Source of the DNA: Chloroflexota bacterium
GTDB taxonomy: Bacteria > Chloroflexota > Limnocylindria > Limnocylindrales > CSP1-4
Direction: 5' to 3'
Assembly (NCBI GenBank): GCA_029240655.1
Contig: JARDZW010000009.1
Coordinates: forward strand, 1-35,053
Length of the DNA: 35,053 bases
Position 1 is the stretch's first letter; each line of letters starts with the position of its first letter. The translations under genes and the position numbers were made by a program. Below are positions 18,505-28,001 of the stretch, in pieces. The notes beneath the pieces are model-generated. The model made no database searches, was not told where the DNA came from, and was given only the letters and a program-made list of their open reading frames with translations.

Positions 18505-21500
18505 TCAGTCGAGTCCGACCGCCGCATCCGAGAGCCACGCGGCCAGGTAGGCCGCGAACGAGGGGCGGACGAGCAACCTGAAGGCGGGCTCCACGGCCGG
18601 TCCGACCGGCACGATGATCACGTTGGCCCGCGCCAACAGGGTCTGGGCGCACATGCCCGGCTTGAACCGCCGCTCGTCCAGGTCGACCGAGCAGCCGAAC
18701 GCCAGCAGGTCGCGGGCGCGCGGTCCGCCGACCGACAGCGTCGTCCGGTTGGCCGAGACGTCGACGACCGCGCCGCGTCCCGCGCCGATCGCCTCGCGCA
18801 GGGCTCGCTCGAGCGGCGGTGCCGTGCCCGGCTCCCCCAGGATCAGCCACTCGTCTGGGCCCAGCCACAGCACGTGACGCGTGCCGTCGTCCGACACGAC
18901 CGCGGTGTTCGGCTCCGTGGGCGCGCGCGCGCCGATGACCTCGGTCAGGCGCGCCATCAGCGCCGCATCCGATGGATCGGCGCGCAGGTCGACCTGAGCC
19001 AGGAAGGGCAGCTCGCGGACACGTGCCGGCAGCTCGACCCCTTCGAGCGGCGAGTGCGCGCGGAGGCCGGCCGCCGTCACGCGGCGGGTCCCCTCGATCG
19101 CGGCGGGATCGCCGTCCCGCCGCGTGTTCTCCGGGTCGAAGACGACCGAATCGACGATCTCCGCCTCGATCGAGCCCTCGACGAGCGGCGCCAGGACGCG
19201 CTGCCCGATCCGGTCACGGCCGCCCTTGACGAGCGCGAGCGCGAAGGTCCGGCCCAGCGCCGCGCTCCGATACGACGACGTGACGTGGCCGAGCATCGGA
19301 ACCGGGGTGGCCTCGAGGTCGGCGTCAAGGGCGACCAGCTGGGCGCCTTCGGGCAGGAGCGTCCCGGAGTCGAGCGGCAGCAGGCCGACCAGCTGCTTCC
19401 GGTCCGCCCGGCTCGTGTCGGGACGCGTGTGCGACCGCCGGCCGATGAAGTCCTTCTTCGTGGAAACAGCCCACGACATCCCGAGGTCCTGCGGGGTCAT
19501 CGTGCCATCGGTCTCCTGGCCGATGATCGGGTAGCCCTTCTCCGCACGCAGCACGTGCATCGCCTCGGTCCCGTACGGCGTGATCCCGAGTGGCTCGCCG
19601 GCGGCCATGACAGCTTCCCACAGCGCCAGGCCGTGCCAGGCCGGAACGTTGAGCTCGAACGACAGCTCGCCCGAGAACGAGATGCGGAACACGCGCCCGG
19701 GCGTGCCCGCGATGACCGCCTCGCGCCAGGTCATGAACGGGAACGCGTCGTTCGAAATATCCAGGTCCGGCGTGAGCGTGGCCACGACCTCGCGGGCGCG
19801 TGGCCCCACGACCGCGACCGTCGTCCATTGCTCGGTGACGCTCGTCGCATGGACGCGCAGCTCGGGCCACTCGGTCTGGAGCCATTCTTCCAGGTGGTCC
19901 AGGACGGGCGCCGCGTTGCCGGTGGTCGTGGTCATGTGGAACCGGTCGGCGGACAGCCTCGATGTCACCCCGTCGTCGAGGACCATCCCGTCCGCGCGGC
20001 ACATCAGCCCGTAGCGGCACGATCCGACCTTGAGCGTCGAGAACATGTTCGTATAGACCCGGTCCAGGAAGGTCCCGGCGTCCGGACCCTGGATGTCGAT
20101 CTTGCCGAGCGTGGTCGCGTCCATCGCGGCCACGCCGGTCCGAGCCGCGGCGCACTCGCGCAGGACGGCCTCGTCCATCGACTCGCCATCGCGGGGGAAG
20201 AAGCGCGGACGCTTCCATTGACCGACGTCCTCGAAGACCGCGCCGTTCGCGAAGTGCCACGCCTGGATCGGGGTCGTCCGGACGGGATCGGCGAGCATGG
20301 GGCCGCGATCCCGAGCCGCGAGCTGCGAGAAGCTGACCGGCACGGTGGGCGGCCGGAACGTCGGCACGCCCACGGCTCCGACATCCTGGCCCAGGATCGA
20401 TGCGGCGATCGCACTTGCGACGACGCCGCCACTGCGCCCCTGCTCGATGCCCGTGCCGATCGTCGTGTAGCGCTTGACGTGCTCGATCGATTCCAGGCCG
20501 GCCCCGAGCGCCCGCTGCAGGTCGACAACGGTCGCGTCGCGACCCAGGTCGACGTAGTGGGTCGCCCAGGCGTCGACGGTCGCCGGCCCGGGGGGTGGCA
20601 CGACCCAGGTCGGGGCGATCTCGCCGAGGCCCTCGATCTCGCCGGCGGCAGCGCCGACGGCTTCCATCCGCCCTTGAGGGCCGGGCCTGTCCGGGACGAA
20701 GCCGGCGATCCGCTCGTCGAACCTGAGCGTGCCGCGAGCGTGGGTCCAGAGCGCCACGTTCGGGTTCCAGCCGCCGGACACCAGCAGCAGGTCGGCCTCC
20801 ACGGTCTCGTGTTCGCCGCCGGCGCGGGCGACCGTCACCGATGTCAGGCGCCCCGAATCGTCGCCACTCGTGCCGACAACGACGTCGCCCGCGCGCGCGT
20901 CGACGGTCGCGACGAGCTCGACGCCGGCGCCCGCGATGGCGGCGGCCACGGCATCGGTGGTCCCGTTGTTCGTGGAGATGACCGCTCGCTCGCCGGGGCG
21001 GACGCCGTACCGCTCCACGTAGGTCGTCGCCGCGCCGGCGAGCATGATCCCGGGACGGTCGTCGTCGGCGAAGACGATCGGCCGTTCGGTCGCGCCGGTC
21101 GCGATGACGATGCGCCGAGCCCGGATGTGCCACAGGCGCCCCTCGGTCGTTGAGGTCGGGTGGCGCTCCACGGCGGTCACGTAGCCGTAATCATAGATGC
21201 CGAGTGCCGTCATCCCCGATCGCACACCGTCGCCCGTCGCGACCGGATCGGCATCGATGAGCAGGACGCGATCTTCGGGGTTGGACACCTGGGCGACCGC
21301 CGCGGCCCTGCGGCCGGACTCGCCCCCACCGATGACCAGCACCTCGCAGTGCGCATGCCGGCTGTCGAATCTGCCGGGATCGCGGGCTTCCGCGCCGTCC
21401 GCGAGGGCGAGTCCCTCCCCGGCCGGCTCCACGCGTCCTCTCCCGGCCAGGCTCGAGACCGCCATACCCTTCTGCACCATCACGGTCGTCGCCGGGAGCA

Positions 21501-21750
21501 TCGGCTCGGACGCGCCATCGGGCCATCGGACCTGGACGAGGGCATTCGGCTCCTCCGGTCCGGCCGACACGATCCCACGGGGCCGGTCGTGGTAGATGCT
21601 GCGCCCGACGATGTCCACGCCGTTCGCGAGCAACGCCGACGCGATCGTGTCGCCCGCGAAGCCCGTCAACGTCCGTCCGTCGAACTCGAACTCGACGCTG
21701 CTCGAGCGGTCGATGTGCGTACCGCCGGTCGAGAGGCGCGAGGCCGTCAT
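18505..21750 (-). CDS. soxA: Heterotetrameric sarcosine oxidase alpha subunit fused to gamma subunit (SoxA-SoxG)
   Basis: N-term FDGRTLTGFAGDTIASALLANGVDIVGRSIYHDRPRGIVSAGPEEPNALVQV; GGG dinucleotide motif; GcvT domain (GYPIIGQETDGTMTPQDLGMSWAV). The C-terminal ~190 aa is SoxG-like (SPLEGVELPARVRELPFLAQVDLRADP...RHVLWLGPDEWLILGE...VVDVSANRTTLSVGGPRARDLLAFGCSVDLD). Confidence 0.93.
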   Translation of the reverse strand: MTASRLSTGGTHIDRSSSVEFEFDGRTLTGFAGDTIASALLANGVDIVGRSIYHDRPRGIVSAGPEEPNALVQVRWPDGASEPMLPATTVMVQKGMAVSSLAGRGRVEPAGEGLALADGAEARDPGRFDSRHAHCEVLVIGGGESGRRAAAVAQVSNPEDRVLLIDADPVATGDGVRSGMTALGIYDYGYVTAVERHPTSTTEGRLWHIRARRIVIATGATERPIVFADDDRPGIMLAGAATTYVERYGVRPGERAVISTNNGTTDAVAAAIAGAGVELVATVDARAGDVVVGTSGDDSGRLTSVTVARAGGEHETVEADLLLVSGGWNPNVALWTHARGTLRFDERIAGFVPDRPGPQGRMEAVGAAAGEIEGLGEIAPTWVVPPPGPATVDAWATHYVDLGRDATVVDLQRALGAGLESIEHVKRYTTIGTGIEQGRSGGVVASAIAASILGQDVGAVGVPTFRPPTVPVSFSQLAARDRGPMLADPVRTTPIQAWHFANGAVFEDVGQWKRPRFFPRDGESMDEAVLRECAAARTGVAAMDATTLGKIDIQGPDAGTFLDRVYTNMFSTLKVGSCRYGLMCRADGMVLDDGVTSRLSADRFHMTTTTGNAAPVLDHLEEWLQTEWPELRVHATSVTEQWTTVAVVGPRAREVVATLTPDLDISNDAFPFMTWREAVIAGTPGRVFRISFSGELSFELNVPAWHGLALWEAVMAAGEPLGITPYGTEAMHVLRAEKGYPIIGQETDGTMTPQDLGMSWAVSTKKDFIGRRSHTRPDTSRADRKQLVGLLPLDSGTLLPEGAQLVALDADLEATPVPMLGHVTSSYRSAALGRTFALALVKGGRDRIGQRVLAPLVEGSIEAEIVDSVVFDPENTRRDGDPAAIEGTRRVTAAGLRAHSPLEGVELPARVRELPFLAQVDLRADPSDAALMARLTEVIGARAPTEPNTAVVSDDGTRHVLWLGPDEWLILGEPGTAPPLERALREAIGAGRGAVVDVSANRTTLSVGGPRARDLLAFGCSVDLDERRFKPGMCAQTLLARANVIIVPVGPAVEPAFRLLVRPSFAAYLAAWLSDAAVGLD

Positions 21751-21995
21751 CGGCCGCTCTCGAACTGGTTGGTCAGCGTGTCCCGGGTGATGTCGAACCA
21801 GCGGCGACAGCCGGCGCTGTGGACCCAGCGCTCGCGCCACGCACCTTTCGGGTTGTCACGCAGGAACAGGTACTCCACCCATTCCGCATCGGTGAGCGCG
21901 GCGGGGTTCGCCGGGTAGGGGATGCCGGCCTGGCCGCCGTACTTGAACTCGGTCTCGTCGCGGGGCCCGCAATGAGGGCACGGGATCAGCAGCAT
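21747..21995 (-). CDS. soxD: Sarcosine oxidase delta subunit
   Basis: MLLIPCPHCGPRDETEFKYGGQAGIPYP...NPKGAWRERWVHSAGCRRWFDITRDTLT zinc-binding SoxD; ATGA overlap with soxA. Confidence 0.95.
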   Translation of the reverse strand: MLLIPCPHCGPRDETEFKYGGQAGIPYPANPAALTDAEWVEYLFLRDNPKGAWRERWVHSAGCRRWFDITRDTLTNQFESGR

Positions 21996-22140
21996 GAGCG
22001 CGAAGTATGCCGCGTCGGGATCGACCGGCAGTGCTGTGGGTCAGGCTGTGTCCTCGATGGACGTCGTTGACGAGGGACGACGGGATGCCGCCGGCGGTCG
22101 TCGGGAAGCTGGTCGGGCTCGAGGGCAGCGGCCGAGGCCG

Positions 22141-22227
22141 CTACTTCCAGACCAACACCGCCACGATCGCGAGCAGCGCGCCGGCGAGCGCGCCCTGAGC
22201 GAGGGCGATGACATCGGCGCGTCTCAT
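22141..22227 (-). CDS. 28-aa putative single-pass membrane microprotein
   Basis: Reverse strand reads MRRADVIALAQGALAGALLAIVAVLVWK*. ATG overlaps the TGA of the upstream amine oxidase (ATGA, 22224-22227). It is below the ORF-track size cut-off. Confidence 0.5.
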   Translation of the reverse strand: MRRADVIALAQGALAGALLAIVAVLVWK

Positions 22228-23840
22228 CCCTGGAGCACTCGCTGGTGCAGCTGGGTGACCACGCTGCGCGCCGTCTCGAAGGCTCCGTGCTGCCACGCCG
22301 TCACGTGGCTGAGGTGGTCGCCGGCGAAGTACACCCTGCCCTGCGGCTCGAGGAGGCGGATGAAGGCCTCGCCGACCGCGCCCGTCCGTTCATCCCAGGC
22401 GACCCAGCCGGCCTCGCTGTGGCGGATCCTTCGCCATGAAGCCGAGAACGACGAGACGAACTCGTCCGCGTACGCAGGGCCATGCACCTTTCTCCCCTGC
22501 TCCAGCGCGCGGGCCTCGCGGGCCTGCGGCGTCATCGCCGCGTACGCATCGGCATCGTTCACGTAGTTGTAGTAGCCGACGACGACGCCTCGCTCGCCGA
22601 GGTACCCGTGCGACGGGTACCAGATCGTGCCGATGTCCATGTTCGTATTCGTGATGCCGCCGAAGATCCGGTCGTCCTCCTCCCAGAAGCGCCGCCGGTA
22701 CTCGAGGCCGATCTTCCCGGTCGACACGGGGCGCAGCGATGCGAGATCCGTCTGGACATCCGTCCTGAAGTCGTTCGGGATCCTGGACAGGATCATGGGC
22801 GGGATCGTGCAGACACAGTAATCGGCGGTCACCTCGCGCACGTCGTCGCCCTCGGCGAAGGTGATCGCCACGCCCGCTGGCGTGTTGGCGATGCCGGCGA
22901 CCTCGACGCCGTAGAGGATGCGGCCCGTGATCGCGTCGGCGAGGGCGCGCGGGATGCGGTCCATCCCGCCGACCGGCTGGAACATCAGCATCGCCTGGTC
23001 CCATTCGTGCTCGAATGGGAAGTAGAACCCGAGCTGGCTGGCGAGCAGATCGGACAGGGCTGGCGGCGCGTCGACGGCGCCGGCCTGGAGCCCGGCGCCA
23101 GGGGGAACGACGTATCCGCGACTCGCGCCACCGACGTACCGGTCCTCTGGCCCGAGCGCGCCGAGGCCGCGCAGGAACTCGACCATGCGGACCGCGTCGT
23201 CGGCGCTCAACTCGGTCTCGAGCGCCCCCTGGCTGATGGCCTTCGCGAGGAGCTCGCTGACGTAACCGAGATAGTCGGCCTGGGCGGTGCGGTGGCGGAT
23301 CCGCTGTCCGGTCAGCGGCCCGATGGCGCCGTTGGCCTCCTCGTTGTAGTACCAGCCATCGGCATTCTGATTGGCGAAGATCTCGATGGGGACACCGAGC
23401 TCGCGACAGTAGTCGAGCGTCGTGTGGTGTTGCGGGATCCTGGCAGGCCCGGCATTGAAGTACTGGCCCTCGGTGAACGATGCGGTCTGGGCGGGCCCGT
23501 CGATCTCGGTCTCCGTCGTCCCGCCCCGGACGGTCCAGTTGCGGCCCCCTGGTCGTTCGCGCGCTTCCAGGATCTCGCACGCGTAGCCCGCCTTCTCGAG
23601 CTCGTAGGCCGTGGTCAGGCCGGCGATGCCGGCGCCCAGGATCAGCACGCGCGTCCCGTTGGCGCGGCCCTGGAGGGCGAAGTCGGACTTGCGCGGAGGA
23701 TCGAACGGCTGGCGGTGCTCGCCGGCCGGGGCGACGAGCCGGAGGGCCTCCATCGAACCGAGGACCGCGGCCGCGCCCCCGGCGGCGCCGACCGCCTGGA
23801 GGAACCTGCGCCGGGTGATCCTCGGTCCGGTTGGCGTCAT
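22224..23840 (-). CDS. Tat-exported flavin monoamine oxidase/L-amino acid oxidase-like protein
   Basis: Twin-arginine signal ITRRRFLQAVGAAGGAAAVLG; FAD motif RVLILGAGIAGLTTAYELEKAGYACEILEARERPGGRNWTVRGG; C-term GRVYFAGDHLSHVTAWQHGAFETA. Confidence 0.92.
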   Translation of the reverse strand: MTPTGPRITRRRFLQAVGAAGGAAAVLGSMEALRLVAPAGEHRQPFDPPRKSDFALQGRANGTRVLILGAGIAGLTTAYELEKAGYACEILEARERPGGRNWTVRGGTTETEIDGPAQTASFTEGQYFNAGPARIPQHHTTLDYCRELGVPIEIFANQNADGWYYNEEANGAIGPLTGQRIRHRTAQADYLGYVSELLAKAISQGALETELSADDAVRMVEFLRGLGALGPEDRYVGGASRGYVVPPGAGLQAGAVDAPPALSDLLASQLGFYFPFEHEWDQAMLMFQPVGGMDRIPRALADAITGRILYGVEVAGIANTPAGVAITFAEGDDVREVTADYCVCTIPPMILSRIPNDFRTDVQTDLASLRPVSTGKIGLEYRRRFWEEDDRIFGGITNTNMDIGTIWYPSHGYLGERGVVVGYYNYVNDADAYAAMTPQAREARALEQGRKVHGPAYADEFVSSFSASWRRIRHSEAGWVAWDERTGAVGEAFIRLLEPQGRVYFAGDHLSHVTAWQHGAFETARSVVTQLHQRVLQG

Positions 23841-23879
23841 CCGACTTCTACACCGCTGCCCGCCGTTGGGTTCCGCCCA

Positions 23880-25106
23880 TCAGTGCGCCACCGCGGCGGC
23901 TCCATGTTCGTCGATCAGGGCGCCCGTCTCGAATCGCTCGAGGGCAAACGGGCGATTGAGCTCGTGCGGTTCGTCGTTGGCGACCGTGTGGGCGAGCACC
24001 CAGCCGCTGGCCGGAGTGGCCTTGAAACCGCCGGTACCCCAGCCGCAGTCCAGGTACAAGCCATCGACGGGGGTCTTCGAGACGATCGGCGAAGCATCCG
24101 GCGACACGTCGACGATGCCGCCCCAGGTGCGCAGCACGTGGGCTCGCGCGAAGATCGGGAAGAGCTCGAGGGCCGCCGCCATCTGGTGCTCGATGATGTG
24201 GAACGCTCCGCGCTGGCCGTAGCCGTTGTAGCTGTCGATGCCGGCGCCCAGGACCAATTCGCCCTTGTGCGCCTGGCTGACGTAGACGTGGACCGCGTTC
24301 GACATGACGACGGTCGGGTGGATCGGCTCGAGCAGTTCCGACACGAGGGCCTGCAACGGATGGCTCTGGAGCGGGAGTCGGATGCCGGCCATCGCCGCGA
24401 CGATGCTCGCGTGGCCGGCCGCAACGATGGCGACCTTGCCTGCCCTGATCGCGCCGCGCGACGTCTGGACACCGCTCACGCGGCCGCCATCGATATCGAT
24501 GGCGGTCACCTCGGCGCCCTCGATCATGTCGACGCCAAGGCTGTCGGCGGCCCGCGCGTAGCCCCATGCGACGTGGTCGTGCTTGGCGATCCCGCCGCGC
24601 GCCTGGTACGTCGCACCCAGGACCGGGTAGCGCACATCGGCTGAGATGTTGACGATCGGGCAGAGGCGCTTGACGTCCTCGGGCGTGAGCCATTCAGCAT
24701 CGATGCCGTTGAGTCGATTTGCGTATACGCGGCGCATGCCCTCGCGGACGTCGCCCAGGTTGTGGGCCAGGTTCATGACCCCGCGCTGGCTGAACAGCAG
24801 GTCGTAGTCGAGCACCTCGGGGAGCGTCTCCCAGAGCTTGAGGGCGTGCTCATAGATCGCCGCGCTCTCGTCCCACAGGTAGTTGCTGCGGATGATCGCC
24901 GTGTTTCGGGCCATGTTCCCGCCGGCCAGCCAGCCTCGCTCCACGACCGCGACGTTCGTGATCCCGTGATCCTTCGCGAGGTAGTAGGCGGCTGCAAGCC
25001 CATGCCCGCCGCCGCCGATGATCACGACGTCGTACCACGCCTTCGGCTCGGGGTGACGCCAGAGCCGGTCGGGGTGCTCGGGGATGTGGGTGTTGGCGGG
25101 GCTCAC
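23880..25106 (-). CDS. soxB: Sarcosine oxidase beta subunit (FAD/FMN)
   Basis: [130 protein letters not shown] start at 25106 is inferred. Confidence 0.93.
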   Translation of the reverse strand: MSPANTHIPEHPDRLWRHPEPKAWYDVVIIGGGGHGLAAAYYLAKDHGITNVAVVERGWLAGGNMARNTAIIRSNYLWDESAAIYEHALKLWETLPEVLDYDLLFSQRGVMNLAHNLGDVREGMRRVYANRLNGIDAEWLTPEDVKRLCPIVNISADVRYPVLGATYQARGGIAKHDHVAWGYARAADSLGVDMIEGAEVTAIDIDGGRVSGVQTSRGAIRAGKVAIVAAGHASIVAAMAGIRLPLQSHPLQALVSELLEPIHPTVVMSNAVHVYVSQAHKGELVLGAGIDSYNGYGQRGAFHIIEHQMAAALELFPIFARAHVLRTWGGIVDVSPDASPIVSKTPVDGLYLDCGWGTGGFKATPASGWVLAHTVANDEPHELNRPFALERFETGALIDEHGAAAVAH

Positions 25107-25350
25107 CGGCGAAGCGTAGCGCGGACTCGCACGGAGAGGTCCGCTGGACTTAGGAGCGTTGCGCAGGGGGGACAGCCGGACGGACGTGTGTCCCGGGGTC
25201 GGACCATCGCGCCATTTTCGGATCACCCGATCGCCGATACGTTGGTTCGACGCGCCGTTCGTGGATCTGAGGCGCGACCCAGCCTCGTTCAGGGCGGACT
25301 GGAAAGCCCGCCGGCAGGCCCGACCTCCCGGCCCTAGAGAGGCAGAGCGA

Positions 25351-25803
25351 ATGAACTGGGATTCCATTCCCACGATCGCCGATCGCGGCGTCCGTCACGC
25401 GATGGGCGTGTCCGTTCAGGCCATCCTGATCGTCGCCATCGCCGCCCTCCTGTTGCTGGTCCTCTCTCCCGTGTACAAGCCGGCGGAGATCCTCAGCGGC
25501 ACGGCGGCTGTGGACGCGCGCTACGGAGCGACGCTCCGGGCCGACCCGAGCACCGTCCAGGCCGGCGACTCGTTCACCGTGACCGGATGCGGCTACGACC
25601 GTGCCGACGGGAACGTCATCGTCTCGTTCGCCGGCGGCTCGTGGGGCTCCGCGCTCGATGGCGACGGATGCTTCTCGATCGCGGGCATCCCGGCCCTGTC
25701 CGGTGACAGCCTCGCTGCCGGCCGGTATGAGATCCGGGCACTGCAGAGGATCGGGAAGCGCTGGCGCGAGACCGGCGACACGGTCCTGACCGTGGTCCGC
25801 TAG
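25351..25803 (+). CDS. Membrane-anchored exported protein with an Ig-like extracytoplasmic domain
   Basis: [46 protein letters not shown] (TM), then [38 protein letters not shown]...[12 protein letters not shown] at 25351 preferred over the ORF-track start. Confidence 0.7.
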   Translation: MNWDSIPTIADRGVRHAMGVSVQAILIVAIAALLLLVLSPVYKPAEILSGTAAVDARYGATLRADPSTVQAGDSFTVTGCGYDRADGNVIVSFAGGSWGSALDGDGCFSIAGIPALSGDSLAAGRYEIRALQRIGKRWRETGDTVLTVVR

Positions 25804-25824
25804 ACCGCGGTTCAGGAAAAGGAA

Positions 25825-25851
25825 ATGGGGCCGGCACGTTGCCGGCCCCAT
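25825..25851. terminator. Convergent bidirectional hairpin terminator candidate
   Basis: Perfect 12-bp stem ATGGGGCCGGCA-CGT-TGCCGGCCCCAT between converging CDSs ending at 25803 (+) and 25871 (-). Only a weak A-rich flank (AAAAGGAA) on the left. Confidence 0.75.
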
Positions 25852-25870
25852 GTTCGTGGTGTCGCCCGGG

Positions 25871-27700
25871 TTACGGGTCGACGACCACGGTGCAGCTATA
25901 GGTACCTGGGACGAGGTTGTCGAGGAACCGACCTGACGAATCGTCCGGCAGGTTCACGGGTGCAGCATCGTCACCGCCGGCGAAGTCTGGGTCGCCGGTG
26001 CACTGGATCGTCGCGGTCGTCACGCCGACGCCGGCCTTCGAGTTGAAGGTGACGCGGATGTCGGACAGCGGGGTGTTCGTGTACGTCTTCGTCTCACCGA
26101 CGAAGGTGGCGTCACTGCACTTGGCATTCGTGTCGACGGTGATCACGGTCGTACTCGTGTCGTCGGTCGCGTAGCCGGTCGGCGGTGACTCTTCCTTGAC
26201 GTTGTATGGGCCGAACGCGAGGTTGTCGACGCAGACCACGCCGTTCGCGTTCGTCGTGAACGGGCTCCCGGTGATCGCGGTCGTGCCGACCTTGATCGAG
26301 AAGGTCGCCCCGCTCAGCAGCCGCACGCCGGGGGCCGAGCAGCCGGCCGGCAACGGATCCCCGGTACAGCTCTTGTCGGCGCCGGTCTTGGTGATCTTGA
26401 TGGCACCGAGCTGCTGCTGGTTGGTGTAGGTGCAGGTCACCACGCCGCCACCGGCCATGGTGATCGTTACCACCTTGCCGGAAGTGGATGTGCTCGTACC
26501 CGTCCCGCTGGACGTGCACGAGACGCCCTGGAAGGCGAAGCCTGCTGGGTCCGCGCCCTCAGTGACCGTGTAGCTGCCGGCCGGCACGTTCGCGCAGCTC
26601 TCGGTGTTGCCGGTGCTGTTCGAGCTGGTGTTGCCGTTGTCGTTCAGGGAGAACGACGCGGGCGTCGTGTCGGCCGTGCAGGAGAGCTGCGCGCCGGTGA
26701 GCGTGGAGGTGAACGAGAAGGCCTGGTTCAGGCCGCGCGGGTTCGTCTGCTTGATGATGTTGACGGTGCCGCAGTTGGTGAGGTTGAAGTTGCCCGGACC
26801 GACGAGGTCCTTCATGGCGGCCTGCGATGAGTTGCCCGAGCTCCGGCTGACGCCGAAGACCTTGCCGAAGCTGTTGCAGGTGCCCGCCGGGAAGACCCCC
26901 GAATCGGTGAGGTTGATCCCCGCCTCGCCGAATTCGCTGTCCTGCAGCGTCTCGTCGACGGGGGCGATGGTGTCGAGGGCGGTGGTCCCGACGTTGACCC
27001 GCGCCTCGGCGAAGCCGCCGGCCGTCAGGTTCGTGGCCACGCCCCAGCACGGGGCCGTGTTGGTGGTGACTTCGCAGGCGCCGCTGGTGACCCACCGGCG
27101 GAGCGTGAGGACCGGCGTCTCCCCGCCGCCCTCGAAGTCGTAGACGATGAGCATGTCGCCGGCCGTCCGCTGCACGAGGTTCGACCCGGCGCAGGTGCCG
27201 CTCGTGCCCTTGTTGAACTCGAACCCGACGTGCGCTGAGGCCGACGTCGTGTTCTGCGGGATGCGCACCCAGGCGAGGTTGAGGTACGTCTTGCCCCCGA
27301 CGTCCTTGCTGGACACGTAGATCCGCTTGAGGTCGTCCTTGTTCGGGGCCTTGCCGGTACCGATCGTGGCGCAGCTGTGGTCCTGCTTCGTACCACCGGC
27401 GAAGGCGCTGTCGCCGTTCGCGGCCTGGGCGTCTTCGAGGCCCAGGAACTGCCACCCGCTGGCGATCTTCGTGGATTGGCGATTGGGCGCGGTCCCGGTC
27501 CAGGTGGTCGGATCGAAGCCGTTCCAGTCGAAGGTGCTGTTGACGTTCAGGTTGCCGTCGTCGTCTTCGAAGCCGCTGGCGTTACCGACCGGCCCGGCCA
27601 GTGCCACGGCCGCCGGCAGGATCCCCATACAGAGTGCGACGATGGCGACGAGGATGAGCCAGCGTGGCTTGCCCCGTCGAGGTGCGATGCCGAGTGTCAA
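25871..27700 (-). CDS. Secreted surface protein with SpaA/prealbumin-like repeats
   Basis: N-term LTLGIAPRRGKPRWLILVAIVALCMGILPAAVALAG signal; repeats with NVPAGSYTVTEGADPAGFAFQGVSC and LAFGPYNVKEESPPTGYATDD. TTG at 27700 preceded by GGAGGG (8 nt) is my preferred start; the ORF track begins at 27775. Confidence 0.82.
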   Translation of the reverse strand: MTLGIAPRRGKPRWLILVAIVALCMGILPAAVALAGPVGNASGFEDDDGNLNVNSTFDWNGFDPTTWTGTAPNRQSTKIASGWQFLGLEDAQAANGDSAFAGGTKQDHSCATIGTGKAPNKDDLKRIYVSSKDVGGKTYLNLAWVRIPQNTTSASAHVGFEFNKGTSGTCAGSNLVQRTAGDMLIVYDFEGGGETPVLTLRRWVTSGACEVTTNTAPCWGVATNLTAGGFAEARVNVGTTALDTIAPVDETLQDSEFGEAGINLTDSGVFPAGTCNSFGKVFGVSRSSGNSSQAAMKDLVGPGNFNLTNCGTVNIIKQTNPRGLNQAFSFTSTLTGAQLSCTADTTPASFSLNDNGNTSSNSTGNTESCANVPAGSYTVTEGADPAGFAFQGVSCTSSGTGTSTSTSGKVVTITMAGGGVVTCTYTNQQQLGAIKITKTGADKSCTGDPLPAGCSAPGVRLLSGATFSIKVGTTAITGSPFTTNANGVVCVDNLAFGPYNVKEESPPTGYATDDTSTTVITVDTNAKCSDATFVGETKTYTNTPLSDIRVTFNSKAGVGVTTATIQCTGDPDFAGGDDAAPVNLPDDSSGRFLDNLVPGTYSCTVVVDP

Positions 27701-27926
27701 AGCCTTTTCCCTCCATGTCCCGCGTGCCCGCGGGCTATCCGGCTGTTCGTTGACCTTGTGTCCGACCGACCGCATCAGCGTCGGCGGTGGACGCCCATCC
27801 GACTTGCTTTCCTTCGCCCTCCTCTATGTCGACTCCGGTGCTCCTCTGGGGCGCGACGAGCCGTGCGCGCCCCCGCGTTCAGGGCGCAGGGGCACACGGC
27901 CGGTCACGAAGACCGCGAATCAAGAC

Positions 27927-28001
27927 ACCGGTCCATGCTGTCTGGAGCCGCTCACGCCAAGCACGACCCGCCAGTGGGCGGGCTCCCCAAGGTGACCCGG
28001 T
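27927..28001. other. Nested inverted-repeat element, candidate structured RNA or cis-regulatory element
   Basis: On the minus strand: ACCGG(G)UC...GACCGGU outer helix, GGAGCC...GGCUCC middle helix, and CCGCC-CACU-GGCGG inner hairpin, in 75 nt of an intergenic region about 600 bp long. Confidence 0.4.

Noticed and set aside
19325-21133. 602-aa minus-strand ORF in another frame
   Set aside because: Arg-rich out-of-frame reading inside soxA; no domain content.
18436-21153. 905-aa plus-strand ORF
   Set aside because: It is antisense to the clearly coding soxA-soxG fusion. Composition (His/Asp/Arg-rich, no motif) is typical of a high-GC shadow ORF.
22482-24644. 720-aa plus-strand ORF
   Set aside because: Antisense to the amine oxidase and soxB. 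No recognisable domain; shadow ORF.
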